Notes under the pieces: model-generated
What the model saw: only the letters and a program-made list of their open reading frames with translations
Told to the model about the DNA's origin: nothing
Databases searched by the model: none
Program-made: the position numbers and the translations under genes
Shown: piece by piece, positions 7,706-15,839 of the stretch
Layout: each line of letters begins with the position of its first letter
Numbering within the stretch: position 1 is the first letter of the stretch
DNA from: Rickettsiales bacterium UBA1997
GTDB taxonomy: Bacteria; Pseudomonadota; Alphaproteobacteria; Rickettsiales; UBA1997
DNA length: 24,663 bases
Direction: 5' to 3'
Assembly: GCA_002335845.1 (NCBI GenBank)
Contig: DDCV01000172.1
Coordinates: 3,051-27,713 of the forward strand

Positions 7706-8843
7706 ATATAATTACGGCAAGCAATCTATAGATTGGCGTGATATAATAAGTATTTTAAAAGTTTTAAAATCCAATTTCTTAACCCAAGGTCCGGAGGTTA
7801 AAAAATTCGAAGATGCAATTTGTCAATATACCGGCGCCAAATATTGTGTAGCAGTTTCTAGCTGTACTGCCGGACTTCATATCGCTATGCACGCTCTTGA
7901 CATAAAAGAAGGCAACGAAGTGATAACTTCACCAATCACATTTCTAGCTTCAGCAAATTGCGCTTTATATGTTGGCGCTAATACAAAATTTGCAGATATT
8001 GATCCCAATACAGCCTGCATTTCTGAATTTGAGATAGAAAAAAACATAACCAAAAAAACTAAAGCTATAATTCCTGTTCATTTTGCTGGCCAGTCTTGCG
8101 ATATGGAAAAAATAAAAGAAATTTCCGATAAGCACAACTTATTTATCATTGAAGATGCGGCTCACGCCATAGGCTCTGACTACAAGGGATCTAAAGTTGG
8201 ATCTTGTAAATTTTCTGATATGACAATTTTTTCTTTTCACCCCGTCAAGAACATGACTACCGGAGAAGGCGGCGCCATTACAACTAATGATATCGATATT
8301 TACAAAAAACTTCTATTATTAAGAAGTCATGGCATGACAAAAGATAGCAATGTTTTAACTAAAAATGATGGTCCTTGGTATTATGAATGTCATAATTTTG
8401 GCTTTAACTATCGCATGACTGATATTCAAGCTGCGCTAGGAATATCGCAATTAAAAAAAATTGAAAAATTCAAAAAAAGACGAAGAGAAATAGTAAATTT
8501 TTACAAACAATCTTTTGCCAGTGACGAGAGATTTGATTTTTTAAAAGAGAATGACTGCTCTAATGCATGCTTCCACCTCTTTCCACTACTAATAAATTTT
8601 GATAAAATCAAATTATCAAAAAAAGAGGTTGTAAAAAAATTACAAGAAAAAGGAATTGTCACTCAGATTCATTATATCCCAGTTCATCTGCAGCCAATTT
8701 ACCAAAAGCTAGGATTCAGGGATGGTGATTTTCCAAAATCTGAAGAATACTACAAAAAAGCCATTTCCTTACCAGTTTACTACCATTTAGACAATAGAGA
8801 TTTAGTAAAAATTACTAACATTATAAAAAATATTACCCAATAA
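7689..8843 (+). CDS. pseC: UDP-4-amino-4,6-dideoxy-N-acetyl-beta-L-altrosamine transaminase
   Basis: A PLP-dependent DegT/DnrJ/EryC1/StrS aminotransferase that aminates C4 of the PseB product using glutamate. It has 384 residues. The N-terminus YNYGKQSIDWRDI and the NFLTQGPEV stretch (29-37) are typical of PseC. The PLP site has VSSCTAGLH (56-64), EDAAHAIG (155-162, with Asp156 for the pyridine nitrogen), and the Schiff-base lysine Lys187 in FSFHPVKNMTTGEGG. The start overlaps pseB by 17 bases. Its TAA is followed at once by the ATG of the GNAT gene. It differs clearly from the other DegT protein here (19116), which is FdtB-like. Confidence 0.94.
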   Translation: MKSKNKYNYGKQSIDWRDIISILKVLKSNFLTQGPEVKKFEDAICQYTGAKYCVAVSSCTAGLHIAMHALDIKEGNEVITSPITFLASANCALYVGANTKFADIDPNTACISEFEIEKNITKKTKAIIPVHFAGQSCDMEKIKEISDKHNLFIIEDAAHAIGSDYKGSKVGSCKFSDMTIFSFHPVKNMTTGEGGAITTNDIDIYKKLLLLRSHGMTKDSNVLTKNDGPWYYECHNFGFNYRMTDIQAALGISQLKKIEKFKKRRREIVNFYKQSFASDERFDFLKENDCSNACFHLFPLLINFDKIKLSKKEVVKKLQEKGIVTQIHYIPVHLQPIYQKLGFRDGDFPKSEEYYKKAISLPVYYHLDNRDLVKITNIIKNITQ

Positions 8844-9317
8844 ATGTATCTTTATTACTTAGAGTTAGCAAAAATGTCTGATTCTAATGAGTTATTTAAA
8901 CTTGCTAACGATTTAGAGATTAGAAGAAATTCTTTTAATGAAGACAAAATTAACATCATAGACCATGAGAATTGGCTTAGAGAGGTAGTTCAACAAAACA
9001 AATCATGGCTTTATTTGGCAAAAACAAAAGATAATCAACTTATTGGCTCCCTGAGATTTGATAAAAAAGAAAAAAATTGCTTTGTAATATCTATTCAAAT
9101 AAGTAAAAACTTTCGGGGGAGGGGTTTCTCAAAAAGAATTATTATTAAAGGAATAAAAAATTTAAGCTTAAAAAATAAAAATCCATCCATTACGGCCTAT
9201 ATTAAGAAAGATAATATAAAGTCATTGAGAGCATTTATCTCTGCCGGCTTTATTTTATTGGGTCAAGAATTTATAAAAAACAATATGTCATATGTTCTAA
9301 GATATGAAAAGTATTAA
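8844..9317 (+). CDS. pseH: GNAT acetyltransferase, probable PseH (N4-acetylation)
   Basis: A 157-residue GNAT-fold protein. NDLEIRRNSFNEDKI (22-36) followed by DHENWLREVV (40-49) matches the N-terminus of GNATs found in pseudaminic and legionaminic acid clusters, sometimes fused to PseG. The acetyl-CoA loop is NFRGRGFS (89-96). NIKSLRAFISAGF (124-136) is the usual C-terminal helix. Its placement directly after pseC and overlapping pseI by 14 bases makes it the best candidate for acetylating the 4-amino group of the altrosamine intermediate. A second GNAT at 13235 is the alternative. The family is well supported; the PseH assignment rests mainly on context. Confidence 0.78.
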   Translation: MYLYYLELAKMSDSNELFKLANDLEIRRNSFNEDKINIIDHENWLREVVQQNKSWLYLAKTKDNQLIGSLRFDKKEKNCFVISIQISKNFRGRGFSKRIIIKGIKNLSLKNKNPSITAYIKKDNIKSLRAFISAGFILLGQEFIKNNMSYVLRYEKY

Positions 9318-10344
9318 TAGAAATACCTCGGGAAAACCCTTCATAATTGCCGAAATGTCTGGTAATCACAACCAGTCACTAGAAAAAGCTCTAGAAATTG
9401 TTGAAGCTGCAGCTAAATCCGGGGTAGATGCACTTAAGATTCAAACATATACTGCCGATACTATGACTCTCGACTTATCTGAAAATGAATTTTTTATTAA
9501 AGATAGAGAAAGCTTGTGGCAAGGCAGTTCATTATATGACCTCTACAAAAAAGCTTACACTCCTTGGGAATGGCACAAACCAATTTTTGATAAGTGTAAA
9601 GAATGTGGCATTATTGGATTTAGCTCTCCTTTCGATTCTTCAGCAGTTGATTTTTTAGAAAGCCTTGATGTGCCACTTTACAAGATAGCCTCCTTTGAAA
9701 ATATTGATATACCATTGATTAAGAAAGTAGCGCAAACTGGTAAGCCAGTTATTATATCAACTGGTATGGCTAATATTGCTGAAATATATGAGGCTGTTAA
9801 TACACTGAAAGATAATGGTTGCAAGGATATTACTCTTCTAAAGTGCACCAGTCAATATCCAGCACCTCCTGAAGATGCAAACTTATCCACTATTGCACAC
9901 CTACAGCAATTTTTTCCCGATTGTAAAATAGGCTTATCTGATCACACCATGGGAATTGGCGTTGCTATTGCAGCAGTTGCCTTGGGAGCTAAAGTAGTTG
10001 AAAAACACTTCACTATTGATCGAGATGAAGGTGGTGTTGATTCAGCTTTTTCAATGGAACCAAGTGAAATGAAATCCTTAGTTGCTGAAACAGAAATAGC
10101 CACCAAGTCAATTGGTAAAATTTACTATGGGATTAGCACAAAAGAAAAATCTTCTCTCAAATTTCGCAGAAGTCTCTATGTTGTACAAGATATTGAGGCT
10201 GGCAGCATATTGACAAAAGATAATATGCGCTCTATTAGACCCGGCCATGGACTACCGCCCAAATATTATGATATTTTGCTAGGCAAGAGAGTCAAAAAAG
10301 ATTTAAAAAAGGGTACGCCGCTAAATTGGGGTCTTTTAAATTAA
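9304..10344 (+). CDS. pseI: pseudaminic acid synthase
   Basis: A NeuB-family enzyme that condenses 2,4-diacetamido-2,4,6-trideoxy-L-altrose with phosphoenolpyruvate to give pseudaminic acid. It has 346 residues: a TIM barrel (about 1-275) and a C-terminal SAF/antifreeze-like domain (about 285-346, RRSLYVVQDIEAGSIL and RPGHGLPP). Metal ligands are His214 (SDHTMG) and His235 (EKHFT). The loop GGVDSAFSMEP (243-253) is the form seen in PseI; sialic and legionaminic acid synthases have a 'G-P-D-H-x-x-S-L' type loop instead. This is the strongest evidence here for pseudaminic rather than legionaminic or sialic acid. The start overlaps the GNAT gene by 14 bases. Confidence 0.95.
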   Translation: MKSINRNTSGKPFIIAEMSGNHNQSLEKALEIVEAAAKSGVDALKIQTYTADTMTLDLSENEFFIKDRESLWQGSSLYDLYKKAYTPWEWHKPIFDKCKECGIIGFSSPFDSSAVDFLESLDVPLYKIASFENIDIPLIKKVAQTGKPVIISTGMANIAEIYEAVNTLKDNGCKDITLLKCTSQYPAPPEDANLSTIAHLQQFFPDCKIGLSDHTMGIGVAIAAVALGAKVVEKHFTIDRDEGGVDSAFSMEPSEMKSLVAETEIATKSIGKIYYGISTKEKSSLKFRRSLYVVQDIEAGSILTKDNMRSIRPGHGLPPKYYDILLGKRVKKDLKKGTPLNWGLLN

Positions 10345-10381
10345 CTACTTTATTTTGTAACAAAACTTTAATTAATTATTT

Positions 10382-11671
10382 GTGGTGTATAAATTTACAA
10401 ATTCTGAAAAACTGCTAAAGCTTGCTACATCCTTAATTCCAATTGGCGCTCAGACATTCTCAAAATCCATTACTCAATTTCCGCTTGGAGTTTCTCCATA
10501 TTTTACCAAAAGCGCTCGAGGCTCGAAGCTCATTGATGTAGATGGTAATAAATATATTGATTTTTGCTCCGCCCTTGCCTCAGTTAATCTTGGATATCTT
10601 GATAAAGATGTTGTAAAGTCTGTTACTAATCAGGTAAAAAAAGGTAGCATATTCTCTTTATCACATGAGATGGAAATAGAACTTGCCAGAAAATTATCCA
10701 ATATCATTCCTTGTTGTGAAATGGTTAAATTTGGTAAAAATGGATCTGATGTTACCTCTGCAGCCATCAGAGTTGCTAGAGCCTATACAAAAAAAAATAT
10801 AGTTTTAGTTTGTGGATATCATGGCTGGCAAGATTGGTATATTTCATCAACCTCAAGAAATAAAGGCATACCTTTAGAAGTGCGTAACTTAACCAAGAAA
10901 TTTGATTATAATAATATCGAGTCACTAGAAAATATTTTTAAGCAGCATAAAGATGATGTTGCTTGTGTTATTATAGAGCCAATGAATAAATTTTTTCCAA
11001 AAGATAATTTTTTAGAAAAGGTAAAGGATATTACTCATAAAAACGGATCTTTACTAATTTTTGACGAAATGATTACTGGTTTTAGATTTAAAATTGGTGG
11101 AGCAAGCGAATACTTTAGAGTTACTCCAGATTTAGCAACTTTTGGCAAATCTATGGCAAATGGCTACCCAATTTCAGCTATATGTGGCAAGGCTAAATAC
11201 ATGAAAATGTTTGAAGAGGTTTTTTTCTCTTTTACGTTTGGTGGAGAACTGGTATCAATGGCAGCAGCCATAGCAACAATTAACAAAATCCAAAAATGCA
11301 ATGTGATCGATGAAATTGCAAACAAGGGGAAAAAAATAAGAGAAGGGGTTCAGAAGATAATAGATAAAAATAATCTACATAATCATTTCTCAATAACCGG
11401 TCATCCATCATGGCTTTTTCTAGATTTTAAACCAAATAATGGCTATAGCGAAAGTGAAATAAAAACTCTTTTCTTGCAAGAAATTTTTCAATGCGGGATT
11501 ATTACCTTAGGAACACATAATTTAATGCTGGCTCATAGTTCAAAAGACATCAATTTTTTAATAAATGCTTACAAAAAAGTCTTGCCAAAAATTGCTAGAG
11601 TAATTGACAGTAAAGAATTAACCAAGCATCTAAAGTGTGCTCCTATTGAAATGCTGTTTAAGGTTCGATGA
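10382..11671 (+). CDS. class III PLP aminotransferase (glutamate-1-semialdehyde aminomutase-like)
   Basis: A 429-residue fold-type I class III aminotransferase. Visible elements are PLP phosphate-binding GSDVTSAA (121-128), YHGWQDWY (146-153), IIEPM (197-201), FDEMITGFR (227-235, Asp228), and the Schiff-base Lys256 in LATFGKSMANGYP. It resembles HemL, but HemL is normally a lone housekeeping gene, so this is probably a specialised sugar or acyl-chain aminotransferase. It starts with GTG after a 37-base gap and overlaps the aldo/keto reductase by ATGA. The classical pseudaminic acid pathway does not need it, so it may build a modified nonulosonic acid or its substituent. The substrate is unknown. 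Confidence 0.85.
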   Translation: MVYKFTNSEKLLKLATSLIPIGAQTFSKSITQFPLGVSPYFTKSARGSKLIDVDGNKYIDFCSALASVNLGYLDKDVVKSVTNQVKKGSIFSLSHEMEIELARKLSNIIPCCEMVKFGKNGSDVTSAAIRVARAYTKKNIVLVCGYHGWQDWYISSTSRNKGIPLEVRNLTKKFDYNNIESLENIFKQHKDDVACVIIEPMNKFFPKDNFLEKVKDITHKNGSLLIFDEMITGFRFKIGGASEYFRVTPDLATFGKSMANGYPISAICGKAKYMKMFEEVFFSFTFGGELVSMAAAIATINKIQKCNVIDEIANKGKKIREGVQKIIDKNNLHNHFSITGHPSWLFLDFKPNNGYSESEIKTLFLQEIFQCGIITLGTHNLMLAHSSKDINFLINAYKKVLPKIARVIDSKELTKHLKCAPIEMLFKVR

Positions 11672-12546
11672 CAAATTTAATTTTAGGAACTGCAAATTTT
11701 GGCAATAATTATGGCATTACAAATGGCATAATTAACCAAAAATCTACAAAAAAAATCTTAGATTTAGCCAAGAAAAAAAACATCAAAACAATAGATACCG
11801 CGTATCTATATAATAACTCTTATGAGGCCTTATCAATAGCTAATATTGGTGATTTTAGAATAACAACCAAAACACCAAAGTTCTTAGAATTTAGCAATGA
11901 AAATGAATTATTGAATTCTTTATATAAATTTATCGACAAAACTGATGAGTTACTTGGCTTGAAAAATGTTGAAGCTATATTATTTCACAACTCTGCAGAT
12001 CTGTCATCGAAATACGGATCTTTACTATACAAAAAACTAAAAGAATTAACAAAGTCATACAATGTTAAGATTGGTATTTCAGTTTATGATGAAGCCGAAT
12101 TATTGTTAGCAAATGAATATGATATCGATATTGTTCAGGCGCCTTTAAATATTTTTGATCAAAGATTTATAGCACGAGATATTAATAAATTTTTTAAAAG
12201 CAAAAATATTGAGTTGCATGCTAGATCTATTTTTCTGCAAGGATTGTTATTAATGGACTTAGAGTTTGTTAAGCAAAAACACCCAATGATATTACCACAT
12301 ATTTTAGATCTTGATACTAGATGCCTAGAGTTAGGAGTTTCAAAATTAAATATTTGTTTATCTTTTATAAAAAGCGTCAGAAGCTTGTCATACTGCGTTA
12401 TTGGTTGTAGTAGCGCTGAAAATTTACTGGAAATTGTTAATTGTATTGATGAGATGGAGAGAAAAAATAAATTAGAGATAAATTTTAGTAATTTTCATGT
12501 AAACAATTCTTCAATAACAGATCCTAGAAAATGGCAAAAAATTTAG
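11668..12546 (+). CDS. aldo/keto reductase
   Basis: A 292-residue NAD(P)H-dependent aldo/keto reductase. LILGTANFGNNYGI (4-17) is the first barrel strand. The catalytic tetrad can be placed at Asp43 and Tyr48 (TIDTAYLY), Lys68 (TTKTP) and His107 (ILFHNS). Later HARSIFLQGLL and IGCSSAENL are the usual cofactor-contacting segments. It is coupled to the class III aminotransferase by an ATGA overlap and overlaps pseF by 16 bases. An aminotransferase and a reductase acting in sequence could interconvert carbonyl, hydroxyl and amino groups on the nonulosonic acid or on an N-acyl donor. That is inference; no step of standard Pse synthesis requires it. Confidence 0.88.
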   Translation: MTNLILGTANFGNNYGITNGIINQKSTKKILDLAKKKNIKTIDTAYLYNNSYEALSIANIGDFRITTKTPKFLEFSNENELLNSLYKFIDKTDELLGLKNVEAILFHNSADLSSKYGSLLYKKLKELTKSYNVKIGISVYDEAELLLANEYDIDIVQAPLNIFDQRFIARDINKFFKSKNIELHARSIFLQGLLLMDLEFVKQKHPMILPHILDLDTRCLELGVSKLNICLSFIKSVRSLSYCVIGCSSAENLLEIVNCIDEMERKNKLEINFSNFHVNNSSITDPRKWQKI

Positions 12547-13238
12547 CAATCATTACTGCAAGAGGAGGAAGCAAAAGAATACCTAAGAAAAATATAAAAA
12601 ACTTTTTTGGTAAACCAGTTATTGCTTATACAATTCAAAGCGCTTTGGAAAGCAGAATATTTGACAAGGTTATTGTCTCAACTGATTGCAATGAAATTGC
12701 ACAAATTGCAAGACAATATGGGGCAGAAATTCCGTTCATGAGGTCCAAAAAAAATTCAAATGATTCCGCATCAACAGCTGATGTTTTATTTGAAGTTTTG
12801 CAGGAATATAAAAAAGTAAATTTTTTACCAAAATATGCCTGCTGTATCTACCCAGTTGCTCCTTTATTATTAAAAAATCATTATCAGCAGGCTTATAAAA
12901 AATTAATAGAAAATAACTTTGACTCCACTTTTGCCATTACCAAATATCCGGCCCCTATAGAGTGGGCGCTTGAAAAGAGTGGAAAAAAAATATTTTCTAC
13001 AAATAAAGAGTCACTAGCCTTGCGTAGCCAAGATATAAAAGAAAAATATTATGATGCTGGGCAGTTTTATTTTTTTGATGTTTTCAGGTTCTTAAGTTAC
13101 AAATCCATAATAACAAATAATTCTGGCTGGATTGAGATGAATTCTTTAGAATGTCAGGATGTAGATAATTTGGATGATTGGAATATGCTGGAAGCTAAGT
13201 GGCTAGCAAGATCAATAAAAAAAGGGCAACAAGAATGA
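12531..13238 (+). CDS. pseF: CMP-pseudaminic acid synthetase
   Basis: Activates pseudaminic acid with CTP to give CMP-Pse, the donor for glycosyltransfer. The 235-residue protein belongs to the CMP-NeuAc synthetase family: ITARGGSKRIPKKNIK (8-23) is the CTP-binding P-loop, VSTDCNEIA (49-57) and YPVAPLL (107-113) follow, and the C-terminal dimer region ends LECQDVDNLDDWNMLEAKW. The PseF subfamily is chosen because every other enzyme of that pathway is present. The start overlaps the reductase by 16 bases, and its TGA overlaps the next ATG. A relic of a second synthetase C-terminus lies about 600 bases downstream. Confidence 0.92.
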   Translation: MAKNLAIITARGGSKRIPKKNIKNFFGKPVIAYTIQSALESRIFDKVIVSTDCNEIAQIARQYGAEIPFMRSKKNSNDSASTADVLFEVLQEYKKVNFLPKYACCIYPVAPLLLKNHYQQAYKKLIENNFDSTFAITKYPAPIEWALEKSGKKIFSTNKESLALRSQDIKEKYYDAGQFYFFDVFRFLSYKSIITNNSGWIEMNSLECQDVDNLDDWNMLEAKWLARSIKKGQQE

Positions 13239-13801
13239 AAAAAAATCATATACTAGAAACTGATAGATTGCGTCTTACAATGCTAACAAAAAAAAACATC
13301 ACAAACGATTATGTTTCCTGGCTTAACGATCCAGAAATTAACCAATTTCTTGAAAGTAGATTTCAAAAACATACGATTGAGTCTCTAGAAAAATTTTTTT
13401 ATGAAACAGATCAAAGAGATGACATATATTTTTTTGCAATAAATCATAAAGATCATAATCTTCATATTGGTAACATAAAAATTGGACCAATTGATTATAG
13501 TAATAATTGTACTTCTGTTGGATATATTATCGGAAACAAAAATTTTCATGGTCAAGGCTTTGCCAGTGAATCGTTAAAAAGAGTTTGTGAATTTTGCTTC
13601 CATGATTTAGATTTATTTTTTATTGATGCTGGAGTTGTTGCTACAAACAAGGCTAGTATAAAATTGTTAGAGAGGTGCAAATTTAAAAAATATAGCACAG
13701 CCCCAAAGAAATGTAATCTTGTTTACAAAAGAGATGATGAACTTAGGTATTATATTAACAGGGATGATTATGTTTTTATTTCTTCGTCAAAAAGTTTGTA
13801 A
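13235..13801 (+). CDS. GNAT acetyltransferase, RimJ/RimL type
   Basis: A 188-residue GNAT protein. I choose the ATG at 13235 rather than the in-frame GTG at 13199, because it forms an ATGA overlap with the pseF stop and begins just before LETDRLRLTMLTKK (7-20), the standard RimJ/RimL start. The acetyl-CoA loop is NFHGQGFASESL (103-114), followed by NKASIKLLERCKF (138-150). Proteins of this type (with WLNDPEINQFLESRF, 29-43) recur in O-antigen and nonulosonic acid loci. It could N-acetylate an amino group made by the class III aminotransferase, serve as PseH instead of the product of 8844, or act as an FdtC substitute. An A9 tract (13288-13296) lies near its 5' end. Confidence 0.82.
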   Translation: MKKNHILETDRLRLTMLTKKNITNDYVSWLNDPEINQFLESRFQKHTIESLEKFFYETDQRDDIYFFAINHKDHNLHIGNIKIGPIDYSNNCTSVGYIIGNKNFHGQGFASESLKRVCEFCFHDLDLFFIDAGVVATNKASIKLLERCKFKKYSTAPKKCNLVYKRDDELRYYINRDDYVFISSSKSL

Positions 13802-13814
13802 CTGAGTCAAACAT

Positions 13815-14021
13815 TTGCCTCATATTTTCTTAAATTTAATATTCAGGGTAGATGTTAGTTATTTGGATATTATTTTGAATAAAGATAGTCTAGTTACCAA
13901 AAACACAATTCCTTTTGAGATTAAAGAAAGTCAAACTCAAGATATCGACAATGAGGAAGATTGGAAAATGGCTGAGTTAAAATTTAAACTATTTAAGAAG
14001 AATAATTCAATTAACTATTAA
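13815..14021 (+). pseudogene. relic 3' end of a second CMP-nonulosonate synthetase (pseF/neuA-like)
   Basis: An open stretch of about 68 codons with no credible start (TTG only, no RBS). Its C-terminal half reads like the end of a CMP-sugar synthetase: FRVDVSYLDIILNKDSL, then NTIPFEIKES, QTQDIDNEEDWKMAELKFK. The intact pseF ends in the parallel QDVDNLDDWNMLEAKW. The catalytic N-terminal two thirds (P-loop, YPxAP) are missing, so it cannot be active. It is in a different frame from the preceding GNAT, so it is not a frameshifted tail of that gene. It sits ten bases before pseG, as an ancestral pseF in a pseF-pseG operon would. I infer gene replacement or deletion. Confidence 0.7.
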
Positions 14022-14031
14022 TTATAATTCG

Positions 14032-15039
14032 GTGAAAAAAACAATTAACATAAACCCAAAAAATAAAAAACTAGCTCTTTTTTACGCTGAAGCCTCTCTT
14101 AAAATTGGCACTGGACATATTATGAGATGCTTAGTTTTAGCTAAATTTCTTAGTAAAAAAGGTTGGAATTGCAAATTTGTCTCCTCGCAAGAATCATATG
14201 AATTAATTCCTAATTTAAGAGATTTTGACAAAATCAAGCCAAGTGAAATGGAAAAAAATCCAATTACTAACGATCTTTTAGTGTTTGATAATTATCAGAT
14301 TGATATTGAATATGAAAAAAAATTTAGAGCATATTCTAAAATAATAATGGTGATTGATGATTTATCTAATAGATCTCATCAATGCGATATTTTAATAGAT
14401 CAGAATCTTGGATCAAAAAAAGACGATTACAATAATTTAGTTAACCAAGATTGCAAAATTTTAGCTGGATCTAGCTACGCTCTTTTAAGGAAAGAATTTT
14501 TTGAAACTAGAAATAAGTCTCTAGAAAAAAGAAAAAACACCACAAATATAAAAAAAATACTAGTTAATTTTGGTGGTAGCGACCTCAAGAATCATAGCTT
14601 AAAAGCACTAAAAGAAATTGAAAATTCTAGTTTTAATGGCGATATTGAGGTTGTTTTAGGCTTTAAATCTCCTAATTTAAAAGAAATTCAAGAATTTTCT
14701 AAATCTTCAAGAAATAACATCAAAATTCACAACTTAGCTAATATGGCGCAAATTATTCATGAATGCGATTTAGCCATAGCAGCTGGCGGAAGTAGCGCCT
14801 GGGAAAGATGTTGCTTGGGCCTTCCAACTTATGTCATTAAAATAGCCGATAACCAAGATAAAATCTATCAAGAACTTGGTTTTGCAGGAAGTTTTAATGA
14901 ATTTTTAGAATATAGCCAACAAAATTATCAAAAATTAAGCCTAAAATTGTCTAATTATGTTGACGGAATGGGCACTGAAAGAGTATATAAAGAAATTGAA
15001 TTTATTTGTAATTCGTGCGTGGAATTTAATATTAACTAA
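14032..15039 (+). CDS. pseG: UDP-2,4-diacetamido-2,4,6-trideoxy-beta-L-altropyranose hydrolase
   Basis: Removes UDP from the diacetamido-trideoxy-altrose intermediate so that PseI can use the free sugar. It is a 335-residue GT-B-like protein with a GTG start. The N-terminal loop KIGTGHIMRCLVLAKFL (24-40) carries the catalytic His29. VIDDLSNRSHQCDILIDQN (107-125), AGSSYALLRKEF (145-156), VNFGGSDLKN (178-187) and AIAAGGSSAWERCCLGLP (248-265) are PseG hallmarks; the last includes the uridine-contacting Glu258. It completes the Pse pathway. Its TAA overlaps by four bases the stop of the reverse-strand gene that follows, so the two transcription units converge with no room for a terminator. Confidence 0.94.
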   Translation: MKKTININPKNKKLALFYAEASLKIGTGHIMRCLVLAKFLSKKGWNCKFVSSQESYELIPNLRDFDKIKPSEMEKNPITNDLLVFDNYQIDIEYEKKFRAYSKIIMVIDDLSNRSHQCDILIDQNLGSKKDDYNNLVNQDCKILAGSSYALLRKEFFETRNKSLEKRKNTTNIKKILVNFGGSDLKNHSLKALKEIENSSFNGDIEVVLGFKSPNLKEIQEFSKSSRNNIKIHNLANMAQIIHECDLAIAAGGSSAWERCCLGLPTYVIKIADNQDKIYQELGFAGSFNEFLEYSQQNYQKLSLKLSNYVDGMGTERVYKEIEFICNSCVEFNIN

Positions 15040-15839
15040 GCATGAGTTCCAGTAAATGTACCATCATTAAAATAAATAAATACTAGAGGTTTAGCATTAT
15101 CTCCGCACAAAGCTTTAAGACTAATTTTAATATTTTTATGATTATCACGAATTTTCGTAATATCAAATACAGTTTTATTTGCGGACTTAGCAGCTAAGTG
15201 ATATTTATTTTCTAATATTATCTGATCATCTTTGGCATCCAAAACTGCACAACCGGTCTCTACATTCCAAGACTCTAAAACATTGAGCTGGTAAATATGC
15301 ATCTCTTTAACATTTTTGGTGTCAAACACATATTGCGACATCCAAAAATATGGCTTAGTGTTTTTATATTTTTGCTTGGTAATATATTGTTGCGGGTGAA
15401 TCAGGGCTAGAGATTTATTATCAGGGCTGTGGTATAAGCAATAAAAATGACTACTTAAGGCATCTCCCAATATTCGCATTTTATTCAAAAAATGTATCGG
15501 CGAGATATATTTAACAGTAATAAGACCGTATTCAGGGGTAATAATTTCATTAAAAAGCTCTTTCACATCGATTGCTTTTGAGGTAAATTTTGATAACGAT
15601 ATTTTCTTATTCGCCAACTCTTTTCCAGAAAAATCAATGAGAGAAATTTTAAATTTTGATTTTTTATCATTATTATCTAGCAAAGAAAAGGATGTAAAAT
15701 TAGTAAAAGAGATTTTGGTGCTAACCTTTCCATCATTTATAAATAATTGGCATATTTCAAAATTTTCATCATGACCAAAAACCTTATTTAAGTGGGATTT
15801 ACGAAAGACTCTCTTGATCTCTCTGGCTATTTTATTCAT
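15036..15839 (-). CDS. uncharacterised protein A of an inverted two-gene module
   Basis: A 267-residue protein with no family I recognise. After a basic N-terminus (NKIAREIKRVFRK) it is rich in alternating hydrophobic and polar strands, suggesting two beta-sandwich units: about 28-115 (FKISLIDFSGKEL, 63-75) and about 135-267 (KPYFWMSQYVF, 162-172; MHIYQLNVLESW, 180-191). It ends in FNDGTFTGTHA, with a His two residues before the stop, comparable to the C-terminal GNLAIEHSLPP of its partner. There is no signal peptide, membrane segment or obvious catalytic motif. Its ATG overlaps the stop of the upstream gene as TAATG, so the two are co-translated. Context suggests a role with the polysaccharide, but the function is unknown. 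Confidence 0.75.
   Translation of the reverse strand: MNKIAREIKRVFRKSHLNKVFGHDENFEICQLFINDGKVSTKISFTNFTSFSLLDNNDKKSKFKISLIDFSGKELANKKISLSKFTSKAIDVKELFNEIITPEYGLITVKYISPIHFLNKMRILGDALSSHFYCLYHSPDNKSLALIHPQQYITKQKYKNTKPYFWMSQYVFDTKNVKEMHIYQLNVLESWNVETGCAVLDAKDDQIILENKYHLAAKSANKTVFDITKIRDNHKNIKISLKALCGDNAKPLVFIYFNDGTFTGTHA

Noticed and set aside
6713..10344. Legionaminic or sialic acid pathway instead of pseudaminic acid
   Set aside because: PseB has the short FlaA1-type signature, and the synthase loop is GGVDSAFSMEP as in PseI, not the form seen in NeuB or LegI. PseG and PseC signatures agree.
10353..10365. Short inverted repeat TTTTG-TAA-CAAAA after pseI as a terminator
   Set aside because: Only a five-base AT-rich stem with no T-tract in the right place. 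The downstream genes belong to the same pathway, so read-through is expected.
13199..13234. Upstream GTG start for the second GNAT
   Set aside because: The extra 12 residues are encoded inside pseF. The ATG at 13235 gives the usual ATGA overlap and the family's normal N-terminus.
13288..13296. A9 tract in the second GNAT gene, with similar A9 runs at 10789-10797 and 21096-21104, as phase-variation switches
   Set aside because: A8 and A9 runs are common throughout this Lys/Asn-rich, AT-rich window, and every affected frame is intact. Slippage is possible but nothing singles these runs out.
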